Assembly (NCBI GenBank): GCA_019509895.1
Contig: JAEKLK010000057.1
Span: forward strand, 1-9,711
DNA: 9,711 bases
Origin: Betaproteobacteria bacterium
GTDB lineage: Bacteria > Pseudomonadota > Gammaproteobacteria > Burkholderiales > SG8-39
Reading direction: 5' to 3'
Part shown: piece after piece, positions 1 to 7,637 of the stretch
How positions within the stretch are numbered: position 1 is the first letter of the stretch
How the letters are laid out: each line of letters begins with the position of its first letter
Notes under the pieces: model-generated
Seen by the model: only the letters and a program-made list of their open reading frames with translations
Told to the model about the DNA's origin: nothing
The model's database searches: none
Translations under genes and position numbers: made by a program

Positions 1-175
1 CCACCGACGTTGCCGTGCGCAGATAGACGTCGGCCTGCTCGAAATCGCTCGGCCCCATCTCGTGCCACCACTGCAGGAAGTGCGGCTGCCAGTGCTCGAG
101 CGCGCGTTGCAGCGTGCGATCGTTCTGCAGGTTGACGTTATTGGGAATTTTTTCTGCGTAGTCGATGGAGCTCAT
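1..175 (-). CDS. boxB: BoxB N-terminus, benzoyl-CoA 2,3-epoxidase oxygenase subunit (partial)
   Basis: Only the first 58 codons are present; the gene runs off the left edge. The translation begins MSSIDYAEKIPNNVNL and continues through a W/H-rich stretch (ALEHWQPHFLQWW, residues 26-37) to DVYLRTATSV. I recognise this as the conserved start of BoxB. In the known pathway BoxB is the diiron oxygenase that, with the reductase BoxA and NADPH, converts benzoyl-CoA to the 2,3-epoxide in the cytoplasm. The diiron ligands lie outside the window. The ATG at 175-173 is preceded on the minus strand by AAAGGA (187-182), a good ribosome binding site with 6-nt spacing. The gene follows boxC by 142 bp on the same strand, so it is probably co-transcribed from the boxR promoter. 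The identification rests on N-terminal similarity and gene context. Confidence 0.93.
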   Translation of the reverse strand, partial: MSSIDYAEKIPNNVNLQNDRTLQRALEHWQPHFLQWWHEMGPSDFEQADVYLRTATSV

Positions 176-190
176 CTCTTTTCCTTTACT

Positions 191-302
191 GACCCCCTGA
201 CAAGGGGGTCGTGAGCCGAAGGCGAACGGGGGGTTTGATTTTTTTGGAAAAACCACAAACCCCCGCTCGCGAAAAACGCTCGCCGCCCCCTTATCAGGGG
301 GC
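191..302. repeat. Palindromic repeat pair (REP/BIME-like) between boxC and boxB
   Basis: The boxC-boxB gap is largely filled by an inverted pair of similar units. The left unit has a perfect 8-bp hairpin, GACCCCCT-GACA-AGGGGGTC (191-210). The right unit has a 7-bp hairpin, GCCCCCT-TATC-AGGGGGC (285-302). Read on opposite strands, both share CCCCCTGAyAAGGGGG, then GAGC, then an inner CGGGGG(G)TTTG (227-237 and the complement of 256-265). The inner arms pair over 9 bp (229-237 with 256-264) around an A/T-rich loop, so the whole block can form a cruciform. On the minus strand no U-tract follows the stems, so it does not look like a simple intrinsic terminator. A role as an mRNA processing or stability element or a dispersed intergenic repeat is inference. 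There are no coding signs in 176-317. Confidence 0.75.
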
Positions 303-317
303 TGGCAAACCGGTGTT

Positions 318-1879
<1,562 letters not shown>

Positions 1880-1883
<4 letters not shown>

Positions 1884-2656
1884 GCGAATACCCGTTTCAG
1901 TTCGGCGAGCGACTGTCGCACGCTCTTGCCGGAGGTGTCGATGACGGCGCCGGCGCGGCCATAGAGACGGTCGCGGTCGGCCAGCAATTTCCTGATTTCA
2001 TCCAGCGCGGAGGAGCGGCCGGCGCCTCTGCCGTTTTTATCCCGGAAGGGCCGCGTGTCGCCCTGCGCGAGCACGCGCGCCATGTGCTCCTGCGCCGACG
2101 CCCTGAGCCAGACGCAGCGGCAGCGCTCGAGCAGGAGCTCGTACGTGCCGGGGTCGGTCACCAGGCTTCCGCCCGTGGCGATGACCGCGCGCGGCTCGTC
2201 GGCGAGCACGCGCTCGAGCGCACGGCGCTCGAAACGCCGGAAGGCATCCTGGCCGTACATGGCGAAGACCTCGGCGAGCGGCGCGCCCGCTTCCTTCTCC
2301 ACCTCGCGATCGAGCTCGACGAACGGCATGTTGAGCGACGCGGCCAGCTTTTCGCCGAGCGTCGACTTGCCGGCGCCGCGCAGGCCGATGAGCGCGATCG
2401 GCCTTTCGACGCCGTTGTCCTCGCGCACCAGCCGCTCGACCGCGACGCTCATGGCGCGCGCCACCCTGCGAAGCAGCAGCACCGAGATGTTGCCGCGGCC
2501 TGCCTCGAGCTGCGCCAGGTAGCGCTCGGACACGCCCGAGGCGAGCGCCAGCGCCTTGCGGCTCATGCCGTGCTCGCTGCGCCACGCGCGCACGCGCTCG
2601 CCGAGCTGCGCGAGATAGGCGTTTTCCTGCTGCTCGAGCGAGAGCGGTGCGTTCAC
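1880..2656 (-). CDS. boxR: BoxR, benzoyl-CoA-responsive XRE/shikimate-kinase-like regulator
   Basis: A 258-residue fusion of an XRE-type helix-turn-helix (about residues 15-75, core MSRKALALASGVSERYLAQL at 31-50) and a shikimate-kinase-like domain (about 86-258). The second domain has a Walker A loop, GLRGAGKS (91-98), FVELD (112-116), FRRFE (139-143) and ATGGS (160-164). BoxR/BzdR proteins control benzoyl-CoA pathway genes with benzoyl-CoA as effector. The start is GTG at 2656: the frame has no other start before an upstream stop at 2704-2702, and no ribosome binding site is evident. Family members usually have a linker of tens of residues between the domains. Here only about ten separate them (LVREDNGVERP), and the segment after DTRPF (200-204) is longer than I expect. 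The gene leads the operon and probably regulates itself and the divergent gene. Confidence 0.93.
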
Positions 2657-2686
2657 GAAAGCAGGGATGAAAAGGGCAGCATGAAC

Positions 2687-2721
2687 TATAGTGCTTGACC
2701 GTCATTCTAGTGTGCACTATA
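2687..2721. promoter_or_regulatory. Candidate BoxR operator: inverted repeat TATAGTGC / GCACTATA
   Basis: Perfect 8-bp inverted arms at 2687-2694 and 2714-2721 are separated by 19 bp (27 bp centre to centre). The right arm is part of GTGCACTATA and contains TGCA. TGCA-containing sequences are what I recall for operators of the related regulator BzdR in Azoarcus. One arm overlaps the -10 box of the rightward promoter and lies in the boxR promoter spacer; the other lies near the boxR start point. Assignment to BoxR is inference from position and divergent layout. Confidence 0.5.
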
Positions 2722-2723
2722 TT
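2695..2723 (+). promoter_or_regulatory. Predicted sigma70 promoter of the flavodoxin-asmA operon
   Basis: TTGACC (2695-2700) and TATATT (2718-2723) lie exactly 17 bp apart, each matching 5 of 6 consensus bases. The start point would be about 2729-2731, only a few bases before the ATG at 2733, so the transcript would be leaderless or nearly so. The -10 box lies inside the spacer of the opposing boxR promoter and vice versa, so the two cannot easily be occupied at the same time. Confidence 0.62.
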
Positions 2724-2733
2724 GTTAAGTCAA
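2704..2733 (-). promoter_or_regulatory. Predicted sigma70 promoter of boxRCB
   Basis: On the minus strand TTGACT (2733-2728) and TAGAAT (2709-2704) are separated by 18 bp, each matching 5 of 6 consensus bases. Transcription would start near 2697, leaving a leader of about 40 nt before the GTG of boxR. The -35 box overlaps the start codon of the divergent flavodoxin gene. The spacer contains one arm of an inverted repeat, so a bound regulator would block polymerase. Predicted by eye from consensus matches only. Confidence 0.65.
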
Positions 2734-3203
2734 TGCGCATCACCATCCTCGTCGGCACGATGACCGGCACGGCGCAGTTGTGCGCGCAGGAGATGGAGCT
2801 CGCGCTCGACGACGGCGAGGCACGGGTCGAGGCGCTGCTCATGGATGGGCTCGGCAGCGGAGTGTTCGAGCGCGACGGCGTCTTCATCATCTGTACGTCG
2901 ACTTACGGCCAGGGCGACGTGCCGGACAACGCGCGCGCGCTGTACGAGGATTTGCAGCGCAAGCGCCCGGATCTTTCCAGAGTCCGCTACGGCGTCTTCG
3001 GACTCGGCGATCGCACCTACGCCGAGACCTTCAACTACGGTCCGAAGCGCTTCGACGACATCCTCACGGAGCTGGGCGCGACACGCATCGGCGAGCGCCA
3101 CCAGCACGATGCGTCGAGCGGCGTCCTGCCGGAGGAGACGGCGGTCGAATGGTGCCAACAATGGGTCTCTAAATTGCAGGAGGGAAACCGGGCATCCGTA
3201 TAA
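2733..3203 (+). CDS. Flavodoxin / MioC-like FMN-binding protein
   Basis: A 156-residue single-domain flavodoxin, a soluble one-electron carrier with bound FMN. The phosphate-binding loop GTMTGTA is at residues 8-14. The first isoalloxazine loop, TSTYGQGDVPDN (55-66), has the aromatic residue Tyr58. The second, FGLGDRTYAETFNYG, is at 89-103. These loops resemble MioC and the flavodoxin domain of sulfite reductase more than long-chain redox flavodoxins. I chose ATG 2733 because the fold starts at once (MRITILVGTMTGT) and a promoter lies immediately upstream. The in-frame GTG codons at 2691 and 2712 lie at or before the predicted transcription start. No ribosome binding site is seen, consistent with leaderless translation. 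It is divergent from boxR and 14 bp ahead of an AsmA gene. A role as electron donor to the Box epoxidase is possible but unproven, since BoxA normally supplies electrons. Confidence 0.88.
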   Translation: MRITILVGTMTGTAQLCAQEMELALDDGEARVEALLMDGLGSGVFERDGVFIICTSTYGQGDVPDNARALYEDLQRKRPDLSRVRYGVFGLGDRTYAETFNYGPKRFDDILTELGATRIGERHQHDASSGVLPEETAVEWCQQWVSKLQEGNRASV

Positions 3204-3217
3204 GCGACTAGGCGACC

Positions 3218-5227
3218 ATGCGCATCTTGAAGTGGACCGGCGGCATCGTTCTCGCGCTGCTGGTCGCGCTGGTCCTGTTCATCGCCTTCGGACTCTCGAC
3301 GCTGAAGGGTCCCATCACCCGCGCGGTCTCGAACGCCACCGGTCGCGAGCTTGTCATCGACGGACGACTGAAGCCGGTGTGGAGCTGGGTACATCCGCGC
3401 TTCCGCGCTGAAAAAGTTTCATTCGCCAACGCCGACTGGGCGAGCGACGAGCTGATGTTCCAGGCCGACGCCGTGGAGGCGAGTGTCGAGCTGCTGCCGC
3501 TCCTCGTTGGCCGCGTAGTGCTGCCCGAAGTGCATCTCAACCGGCCGACCGTCAATATCGAGATCGACGCCGACGGACGCAAGAACTGGATTCTGAAAGA
3601 GCAAGACCAGCGCGAAGGCAGCTCGCGTGTTTCCATCCACGCGCTCACGTTCGACCAGGCTGCGCTCCACTACCTCGATGACGAGCGCGATACCGACCTG
3701 CAGGTCGCAATGAGCACCGATGCGCAGGGCGTCTCCTTCAACGCGACCGGCACCTACAAGGGACTCGATGCCAGCGCCGAGGGCCGCGGCGGGCAAGTGC
3801 TGGCGCTGAAAGATACGGACGCCGCCTATCCCCTCGATGCCACGGCCAAGATCGGCGGCACGACGCTCAAGGCGAAGGGCACGCTCACCAACGTGGCGCA
3901 GCTCTCGGCGCTCGACCTCGACGTCGACCTGCGCGGCAAGACGCTGTCGGAGCTCTACGACGTGATCGGGGTCGCCCTGCCCGAGACCACGCCCTACCAG
4001 ACGCGCGGGCACCTGGTGAAGGGCGAGAAGATGATCGCCTACGAGAAATTCACCGGCAAGGTCGGCGACAGCGACCTCGCCGGCACGCTGCAGTTCGAGC
4101 TGGGCGGCAAGCGTGCCTTCATGCATGGCGAGCTGGAGTCGAAGGTGATGGACCTCGGCGACCTCGGCTTCGTCGTCGGTACCGCCGAGCCGCGGCAGAG
4201 CGGCGTGCTGCCGGACATGCCGTTCGACTCGGACCGCTGGGACTCGATCGACGCCGATGTACGCATGAGGGCCGGCAGCATCCGCCGGCCGAAGCAGCTG
4301 CCGCTCGAGCACCTCAGCGCGCACATCCTGATGCGCGACAAGGTGCTGACACTCGAGCCGCTGGAATTCGGCATCGCCGGCGGCAAGATCGCCGGCACCG
4401 TGAAGCTCGACGGCCAGAAAGATCCGATCGCCGCCACGGCGAACCTGCGCGTCAACGATCTTTCGCTGCCCAAGCTCTTCCCGACGGTGAAGGAAGGGCA
4501 GGCATCGATCGGCGATATCAATGGCCTGATCGAGCTCGCCGCCCGCGGCGATTCGGTGGCGCAGATGCTCGGTGCCTCGAACGGCAAGGTCGGCCTCTAT
4601 CTCGACGGCGGCAAGATCAGCCGCTTCATGATGGAGCTCGTCGCGCTCGACGTGTGGGGCGCCGCGCGCGTCAAGCTGAAAGGCGACGAGCCGATCGGCA
4701 TCCGCTGCGCCATCGCCGACTTCGGCGTCAAGGACGGCCTCATGAAGACCAACGCCTTCGTCTTCGATACCGATGTGGTGAACGTCGAGGGTGACGGCAC
4801 CATCAACCTGAAGACCGAGGACCTCGACCTCAAGCTGAACCCGCATCCCAAGGATCGCTCGATCGCCTCGCTCAACTCGCCCCTCTATATCCGCGGCACC
4901 TTCGGCGAGCCCAAGTTCGCGCCTGACTGGAAGCGGCTCGGCACGAAGGGGGTGGGGGCCCTCGCCATCGGCCTCCTCAATCCGCTGCTCGCCGTACTGC
5001 CGCTCCTGCAGGAAGGCAAGGACAAGGAAAGCCCGTGCGCTGCGCTGATCGCGGAAGCGACCAAGTCCGCCAGGCAGTCCGCCGCCGAAGCGAAGGCGGG
5101 CGTGCCGCGGCCGCCGGCCGTTCAGTCGAAGAAGGAAGAGAAGAGCGCCGCCGCGGGCGGATCGCGCGCCCGCGAGCAGCCGGCGCCCAAGCCGCAGCCC
5201 GGCCCGCCGCCCGCCGCAACCCAGTAA
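3218..5227 (+). CDS. AsmA family envelope protein
   Basis: A 669-residue protein with one N-terminal membrane segment (about residues 8-26, GGIVLALLVALVLFIAFGL) followed by GPITRAVSNATGRELVIDG, the typical AsmA start. AsmA-like proteins are anchored in the inner membrane, extend into the periplasm as repeating beta-sheet, and are linked to outer-membrane lipid transport or homeostasis. The middle is beta-rich with repeated G-T/L motifs (for example GKIAGTVKLDG). The C-terminal AsmA module is clear: DLDLKLNPHPKDRSIASLNS, then PLYIRGTFGEPKFAPDW (about 535-571). After it come a hydrophobic stretch (about 578-597) and a low-complexity Ala/Lys/Pro tail (612-669). ATG 3218 follows the flavodoxin stop by 14 bp with no strong ribosome binding site, so the pair is probably one transcript. 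Its exact cargo is unknown. A role in benzoate metabolism is not indicated. Confidence 0.9.
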   Translation: MRILKWTGGIVLALLVALVLFIAFGLSTLKGPITRAVSNATGRELVIDGRLKPVWSWVHPRFRAEKVSFANADWASDELMFQADAVEASVELLPLLVGRVVLPEVHLNRPTVNIEIDADGRKNWILKEQDQREGSSRVSIHALTFDQAALHYLDDERDTDLQVAMSTDAQGVSFNATGTYKGLDASAEGRGGQVLALKDTDAAYPLDATAKIGGTTLKAKGTLTNVAQLSALDLDVDLRGKTLSELYDVIGVALPETTPYQTRGHLVKGEKMIAYEKFTGKVGDSDLAGTLQFELGGKRAFMHGELESKVMDLGDLGFVVGTAEPRQSGVLPDMPFDSDRWDSIDADVRMRAGSIRRPKQLPLEHLSAHILMRDKVLTLEPLEFGIAGGKIAGTVKLDGQKDPIAATANLRVNDLSLPKLFPTVKEGQASIGDINGLIELAARGDSVAQMLGASNGKVGLYLDGGKISRFMMELVALDVWGAARVKLKGDEPIGIRCAIADFGVKDGLMKTNAFVFDTDVVNVEGDGTINLKTEDLDLKLNPHPKDRSIASLNSPLYIRGTFGEPKFAPDWKRLGTKGVGALAIGLLNPLLAVLPLLQEGKDKESPCAALIAEATKSARQSAAEAKAGVPRPPAVQSKKEEKSAAAGGSRAREQPAPKPQPGPPPAATQ

Positions 5228-5242
5228 CCCCTATCGACCGTC

Positions 5243-5303
5243 GTTCCCGCGAAAGCGGGAACCCCGTTTTAAAAAGAAAACGGGATCCCCGCCTTCGCGG
5301 GGA
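5243..5303. repeat. Triple stem-loop, REP-like; likely bidirectional terminator
   Basis: Three consecutive hairpins fill the gap between convergent genes. Hairpin 1 is GTTCCCGC-GAAA-GCGGGAAC (5243-5262, 8 bp, GNRA loop). Hairpin 2 is CCCGTTTT-AAAAAG-AAAACGGG (5263-5284, 8 bp). Hairpin 3 is TCCCCGC-CTTC-GCGGGGA (5286-5303, 7 bp). Hairpins 1 and 3 are approximate inverted copies, so the block is a REP doublet around an A/T-rich centre. TTCCCGCgAAaGCGGGAA-type elements are common dispersed repeats in proteobacterial genomes. The central stem has T and A runs on both strands, so it could end transcripts arriving from either side, but no classic U-tract follows a stem. Confidence 0.75.
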
Positions 5304-5322
5304 AGACTGCATAGTCCCGGTC

Positions 5323-6267
5323 CTACTTCTTCAGTCCGATCGCCTGCATCATCCGCGCGATCGCGGCATCTTCCTTTGCGATCAGCTCGGCGAACTCGGC
5401 CGCCGGCGTGAACGCCGGCCGCACGCCAAGATTCTCTGCGCCCTTTTGAAACTCCGGTGCCGCGATTGCCGCTTGTATCGCGCGCTCCAGCGTGGCAATG
5501 GCGCTCTTCGGCGTGCCGCGCGGTACGGCGATGCCGCGCCACGCCTCGAGCGCTACGTCGGTGCCTTGCTCGCGCGCCGTCGGCACATCGGCGAGCGCCG
5601 GGTCGCGATTCGGGATGAGGGCCGCAAGGAGGCGCACCTGTCCTTGCTTCACCGGTCCGGAAAGCGCCGCCGGCAGCTGGAGCAGCGCGTCGACATGACC
5701 GCCGATGAGGCTCGGCACGACTTGCGCCGCAGCGAAGGGAACCTCATTCATCTCCACGCCGGCCGCGTGGGTGAGCGCCACGAGGCAAAGATGCGTGTGG
5801 CTGCCGACGCCGGAATGGCCGATGCTCACGGCCTTCGGTCTCGCCTTCGCGTCGTCTAGCAGCTCGCGCAGCGTGCGCCAGCGCGCATCGGCGCGCACCG
5901 CGACGACCGGCGACTCGACCAACACCCGTGCCACGGCGTCGAACGCCTGGTAATCAAACGGCATCTGGCCCGAGTGATACGTGGTCGAGATCGAATTGGA
6001 ATTCCACACCAGCGCATAGCCATCCGCCTTCTGCGACGCGACATGCTTGTAGCCGATCGCGCCGCCGGCGCCCGGGCGATTGACGACCAGCACCCGCTGG
6101 CCGAGCGCCTTCGCCATGCCATCGGCGAGCATGCGCGCCGTCACGTCGGCGGAAGTGCCTGCGGGGAAGAGGACGGTGATCTCGACCGGCCCGCGCTGCG
6201 GATAGAGCGGCTCCTGCGCCCACGCCGCGGTGAGCGCGAAAAAGAGGCTGAGAGCGTGTACGGTCAT
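5323..6267 (-). CDS. Bug (TctC-like) periplasmic binding protein, divergent
   Basis: A 314-residue member of the Bug family of tripartite-tricarboxylate-type solute-binding proteins, which capture organic acids or amides in the periplasm. An N-terminal hydrophobic stretch ends AWA-QEP, with likely signal cleavage after about residue 17. Its n-region (MTVHAL) lacks Lys and Arg, which is odd. It cannot be extended because a TAA stop lies directly upstream in frame. Family landmarks are LFPAGTSADVTAR (33-45, usual form PFPPGGxxDxxAR), NRPGAGGAIGYKHVA (63-77), ADGYALVW and VPFAAAQVVPSLIGGHVDALL (176-196). The last differs from the usual VPYKG...DLxGGxVDxMFD, so its ligand may differ from typical Bug ligands. 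ATG 6267 abuts the stop of the preceding gene (TAAATG), which suggests translational coupling. No TctA/TctB membrane genes are nearby. Confidence 0.9.
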   Translation of the reverse strand: MTVHALSLFFALTAAWAQEPLYPQRGPVEITVLFPAGTSADVTARMLADGMAKALGQRVLVVNRPGAGGAIGYKHVASQKADGYALVWNSNSISTTYHSGQMPFDYQAFDAVARVLVESPVVAVRADARWRTLRELLDDAKARPKAVSIGHSGVGSHTHLCLVALTHAAGVEMNEVPFAAAQVVPSLIGGHVDALLQLPAALSGPVKQGQVRLLAALIPNRDPALADVPTAREQGTDVALEAWRGIAVPRGTPKSAIATLERAIQAAIAAPEFQKGAENLGVRPAFTPAAEFAELIAKEDAAIARMMQAIGLKK

Positions 6268-7176
6268 TTAATTCAAGATCTCGGCGACCGTTACACGCCG
6301 GCCTTCCCGCGCCGACTTGATGCCGGCGAGGATCACCGCCAGCGAAGCGGTGCTCTTCTCGCCATCCATCTCCGGCTCGCCGTCGCCGCGCGCGGCGCGC
6401 ATGAATTCCTCCAGCTCCTCGACGATCGGGTCGGTCTCGACGCAGGGCACCGCAACGGCCTTGGCCGCGCCGCGCCGCAGGACGCGCAGGCCGCTGTGCA
6501 TGTCGTAGTAGGCCGTGCGCTCCTTGCCGTAGATATTGAGCAGGTAGTATTCGGACGCCGATGCGTAGCTGGCATTGAGCGTGGAGAGCGCGCCGTTTTC
6601 GTGCTCGAGGATCAGGCTTGCGACGTCCGGGTTGTCGCCGGGCAACACGAGCTGCGCGAGATGTCCGCTCACGGCCTTGCCCGCGGCGCTGTAGCGCCAG
6701 GAGGCGAGGTCGATCTTGCCGAGGCGGTCGCGGCTGATGTTCGCTTCGCCGTTCACCAGGCGCCCGAATTCGGCGAGGTGCTGCTTCACCCAGCGGAAGT
6801 GCGCCTCGCGGCGGCGCTGGTAGCCGAGCGCGAGCACCACGCCAGCCTGGCGGCATGCGTCGGTCAACGCCCGCGCATCGGCGATGGTGTTGGCGATCGG
6901 CTTGTCGAGAAACACGTGCTTGCCGGCGCGCGCGGCGGCGATCGTGGTTTCCTTGTGCACGCCATTGGGCGTGGTGTTGATGATCGCCTCGATGGTGCGA
7001 TCGGCGAGCACCTCCTCATAGCTGGACGCGGCGCGGCAGCCGTACTTGGTCGCAAACTTCTGGCGCTTATCGGCCGAGCGGCTGTAACACGCCGCGATGG
7101 TGAACTTGCCGGAGCGCTGCATCGCATCGGCGAGCACATCCGACCACCAGCCGATGCCGATGCAGCCAACCTTCAC
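6268..7176 (-). CDS. Gfo/Idh/MocA-family oxidoreductase, short form lacking the catalytic His segment
   Basis: A 302-residue protein with an N-terminal Rossmann fold: VGCIGIGWW (3-11), CYSRSADKRQKFA (30-42), IINTTPNGVHKE (65-76). It also has HVFLDKPIANT (87-97), a variant of the family's EKP motif that keeps Lys92. Relatives are NAD(P)-dependent sugar or cyclitol dehydrogenases, usually about 330-390 residues. After WRYSAAGKAVSGHLAQL (160-176) the family normally continues with a helix containing His and Asp (GxHxxD). Here the chain goes straight to VLPGDNPDVASLILEHENGA. By eye about 30 residues are missing, including the catalytic His, with no frameshift visible. The start is GTG 7176, which overlaps the upstream stop as GTGA, with GGAG at 7188-7185 as ribosome binding site. 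Longer in-frame upstream sequence is only the overlapping gene's other frame. Cofactor binding seems intact; catalysis is doubtful. Confidence 0.85.
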   Translation of the reverse strand: MKVGCIGIGWWSDVLADAMQRSGKFTIAACYSRSADKRQKFATKYGCRAASSYEEVLADRTIEAIINTTPNGVHKETTIAAARAGKHVFLDKPIANTIADARALTDACRQAGVVLALGYQRRREAHFRWVKQHLAEFGRLVNGEANISRDRLGKIDLASWRYSAAGKAVSGHLAQLVLPGDNPDVASLILEHENGALSTLNASYASASEYYLLNIYGKERTAYYDMHSGLRVLRRGAAKAVAVPCVETDPIVEELEEFMRAARGDGEPEMDGEKSTASLAVILAGIKSAREGRRVTVAEILN

Positions 7177-7601
7177 TTGATGGACTCCGCCGCCTCGCGC
7201 GCCAAGCGCTCGTCCGTCTGCCAGTCGCCGCCGGCGACGCCGACGGCGCCGATGCACTCGCCGCCGGCCATGATCGGCCAGCCGCCTTCCATCGCGGTCC
7301 AGCGCTCGGCGCCGGCAGCCAGCGCGAGGCCGAGCGCGTGCGTCACGTCGAGCGCCTGGCCCACGGCGCCCTTCGAGCCGGTGGCGCGGCGATTGGAAGC
7401 GGCGCACACCGCCTTGGTGGTCGCGGAGTGCACCGTGTGAAAGCGGCCGCCTTCCATGCGCTCGAGCAGCATCAGGTGGCCGCCCGCATCGACGATCGCC
7501 ACGCTTACCGCGACGCCGCCTTCTTGGGCGCGCGTGATCGCGATGGCCATGATTCTCTTCGCGCCGGCGGCGGTGAGCCGCTTGGCGTCGGCAACGTCCA
7601 T
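7173..7601 (-). CDS. HbpS/GlcG-like (DUF336) small protein
   Basis: A 142-residue protein of the GlcG/HbpS family. It has the characteristic GGVAVSVAIVDAGGHLMLLERMEGG (28-52), then HSATTKAVCAASNRRATG and EGGWPIMAGGECIGAVGVAGG (105-125). Members bind haem or cobalamin-like ligands or occur beside organic acid and diol catabolism genes; the molecular role is often unknown. ATG 7601 has a very strong ribosome binding site (GAGGAGGAG at 7614-7606; AGGAGG 6 nt from the start). That rules out the longer frame running upstream into the divergent gene. It heads the leftward operon and overlaps the Gfo/Idh gene by 4 nt. No signal peptide is seen, so it is cytoplasmic. The family assignment is good and the function uncertain. 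Confidence 0.88.
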   Translation of the reverse strand: MDVADAKRLTAAGAKRIMAIAITRAQEGGVAVSVAIVDAGGHLMLLERMEGGRFHTVHSATTKAVCAASNRRATGSKGAVGQALDVTHALGLALAAGAERWTAMEGGWPIMAGGECIGAVGVAGGDWQTDERLAREAAESIK

Positions 7602-7637
7602 GGTGCTCCTCCTCGCGGTATATATTAGGGCATGCCC
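7602..7637. promoter_or_regulatory. Short bidirectional control region with palindrome over the VOC start
   Basis: Only 30 bp separate the two divergent operons. They hold an A/T island, TATATATTA (7619-7627), in otherwise GC-rich DNA. It offers -10-like boxes both ways: TATATT (7621-7626) rightward and TAATAT (7627-7622) leftward. No convincing -35 box lies at the right distance on either side. The perfect palindrome GGGCATGCCC (7628-7637) is centred next to the ATG of the VOC gene and could be an operator. A rightward start from this -10 would give a leaderless VOC mRNA. Confidence 0.4.

Noticed and set aside
239..245. T7 run as part of an intrinsic terminator
   Set aside because: It lies on the plus strand within a hairpin loop, while the box genes are transcribed leftward; on that strand no U-tract follows a stem.
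3419..4846. 475-codon open frame on the minus strand opposite asmA
   Set aside because: It mirrors the codon pattern of asmA in GC-rich DNA, gives a low-complexity His/Glu/Arg/Val-rich product with no recognisable domain, and the plus-strand gene is clearly AsmA.
6268..6270. Gfo/Idh-Bug fusion by readthrough of the TAA
   Set aside because: The Bug part begins with its own signal peptide, which would be buried in a fusion; separate translation is the simpler reading.
7177..7407. Extension of the Gfo/Idh frame upstream to 7407
   Set aside because: This part overlaps the HbpS-like gene in another frame and is Arg-rich; the Rossmann fold begins immediately after GTG 7176, which has its own ribosome binding site.
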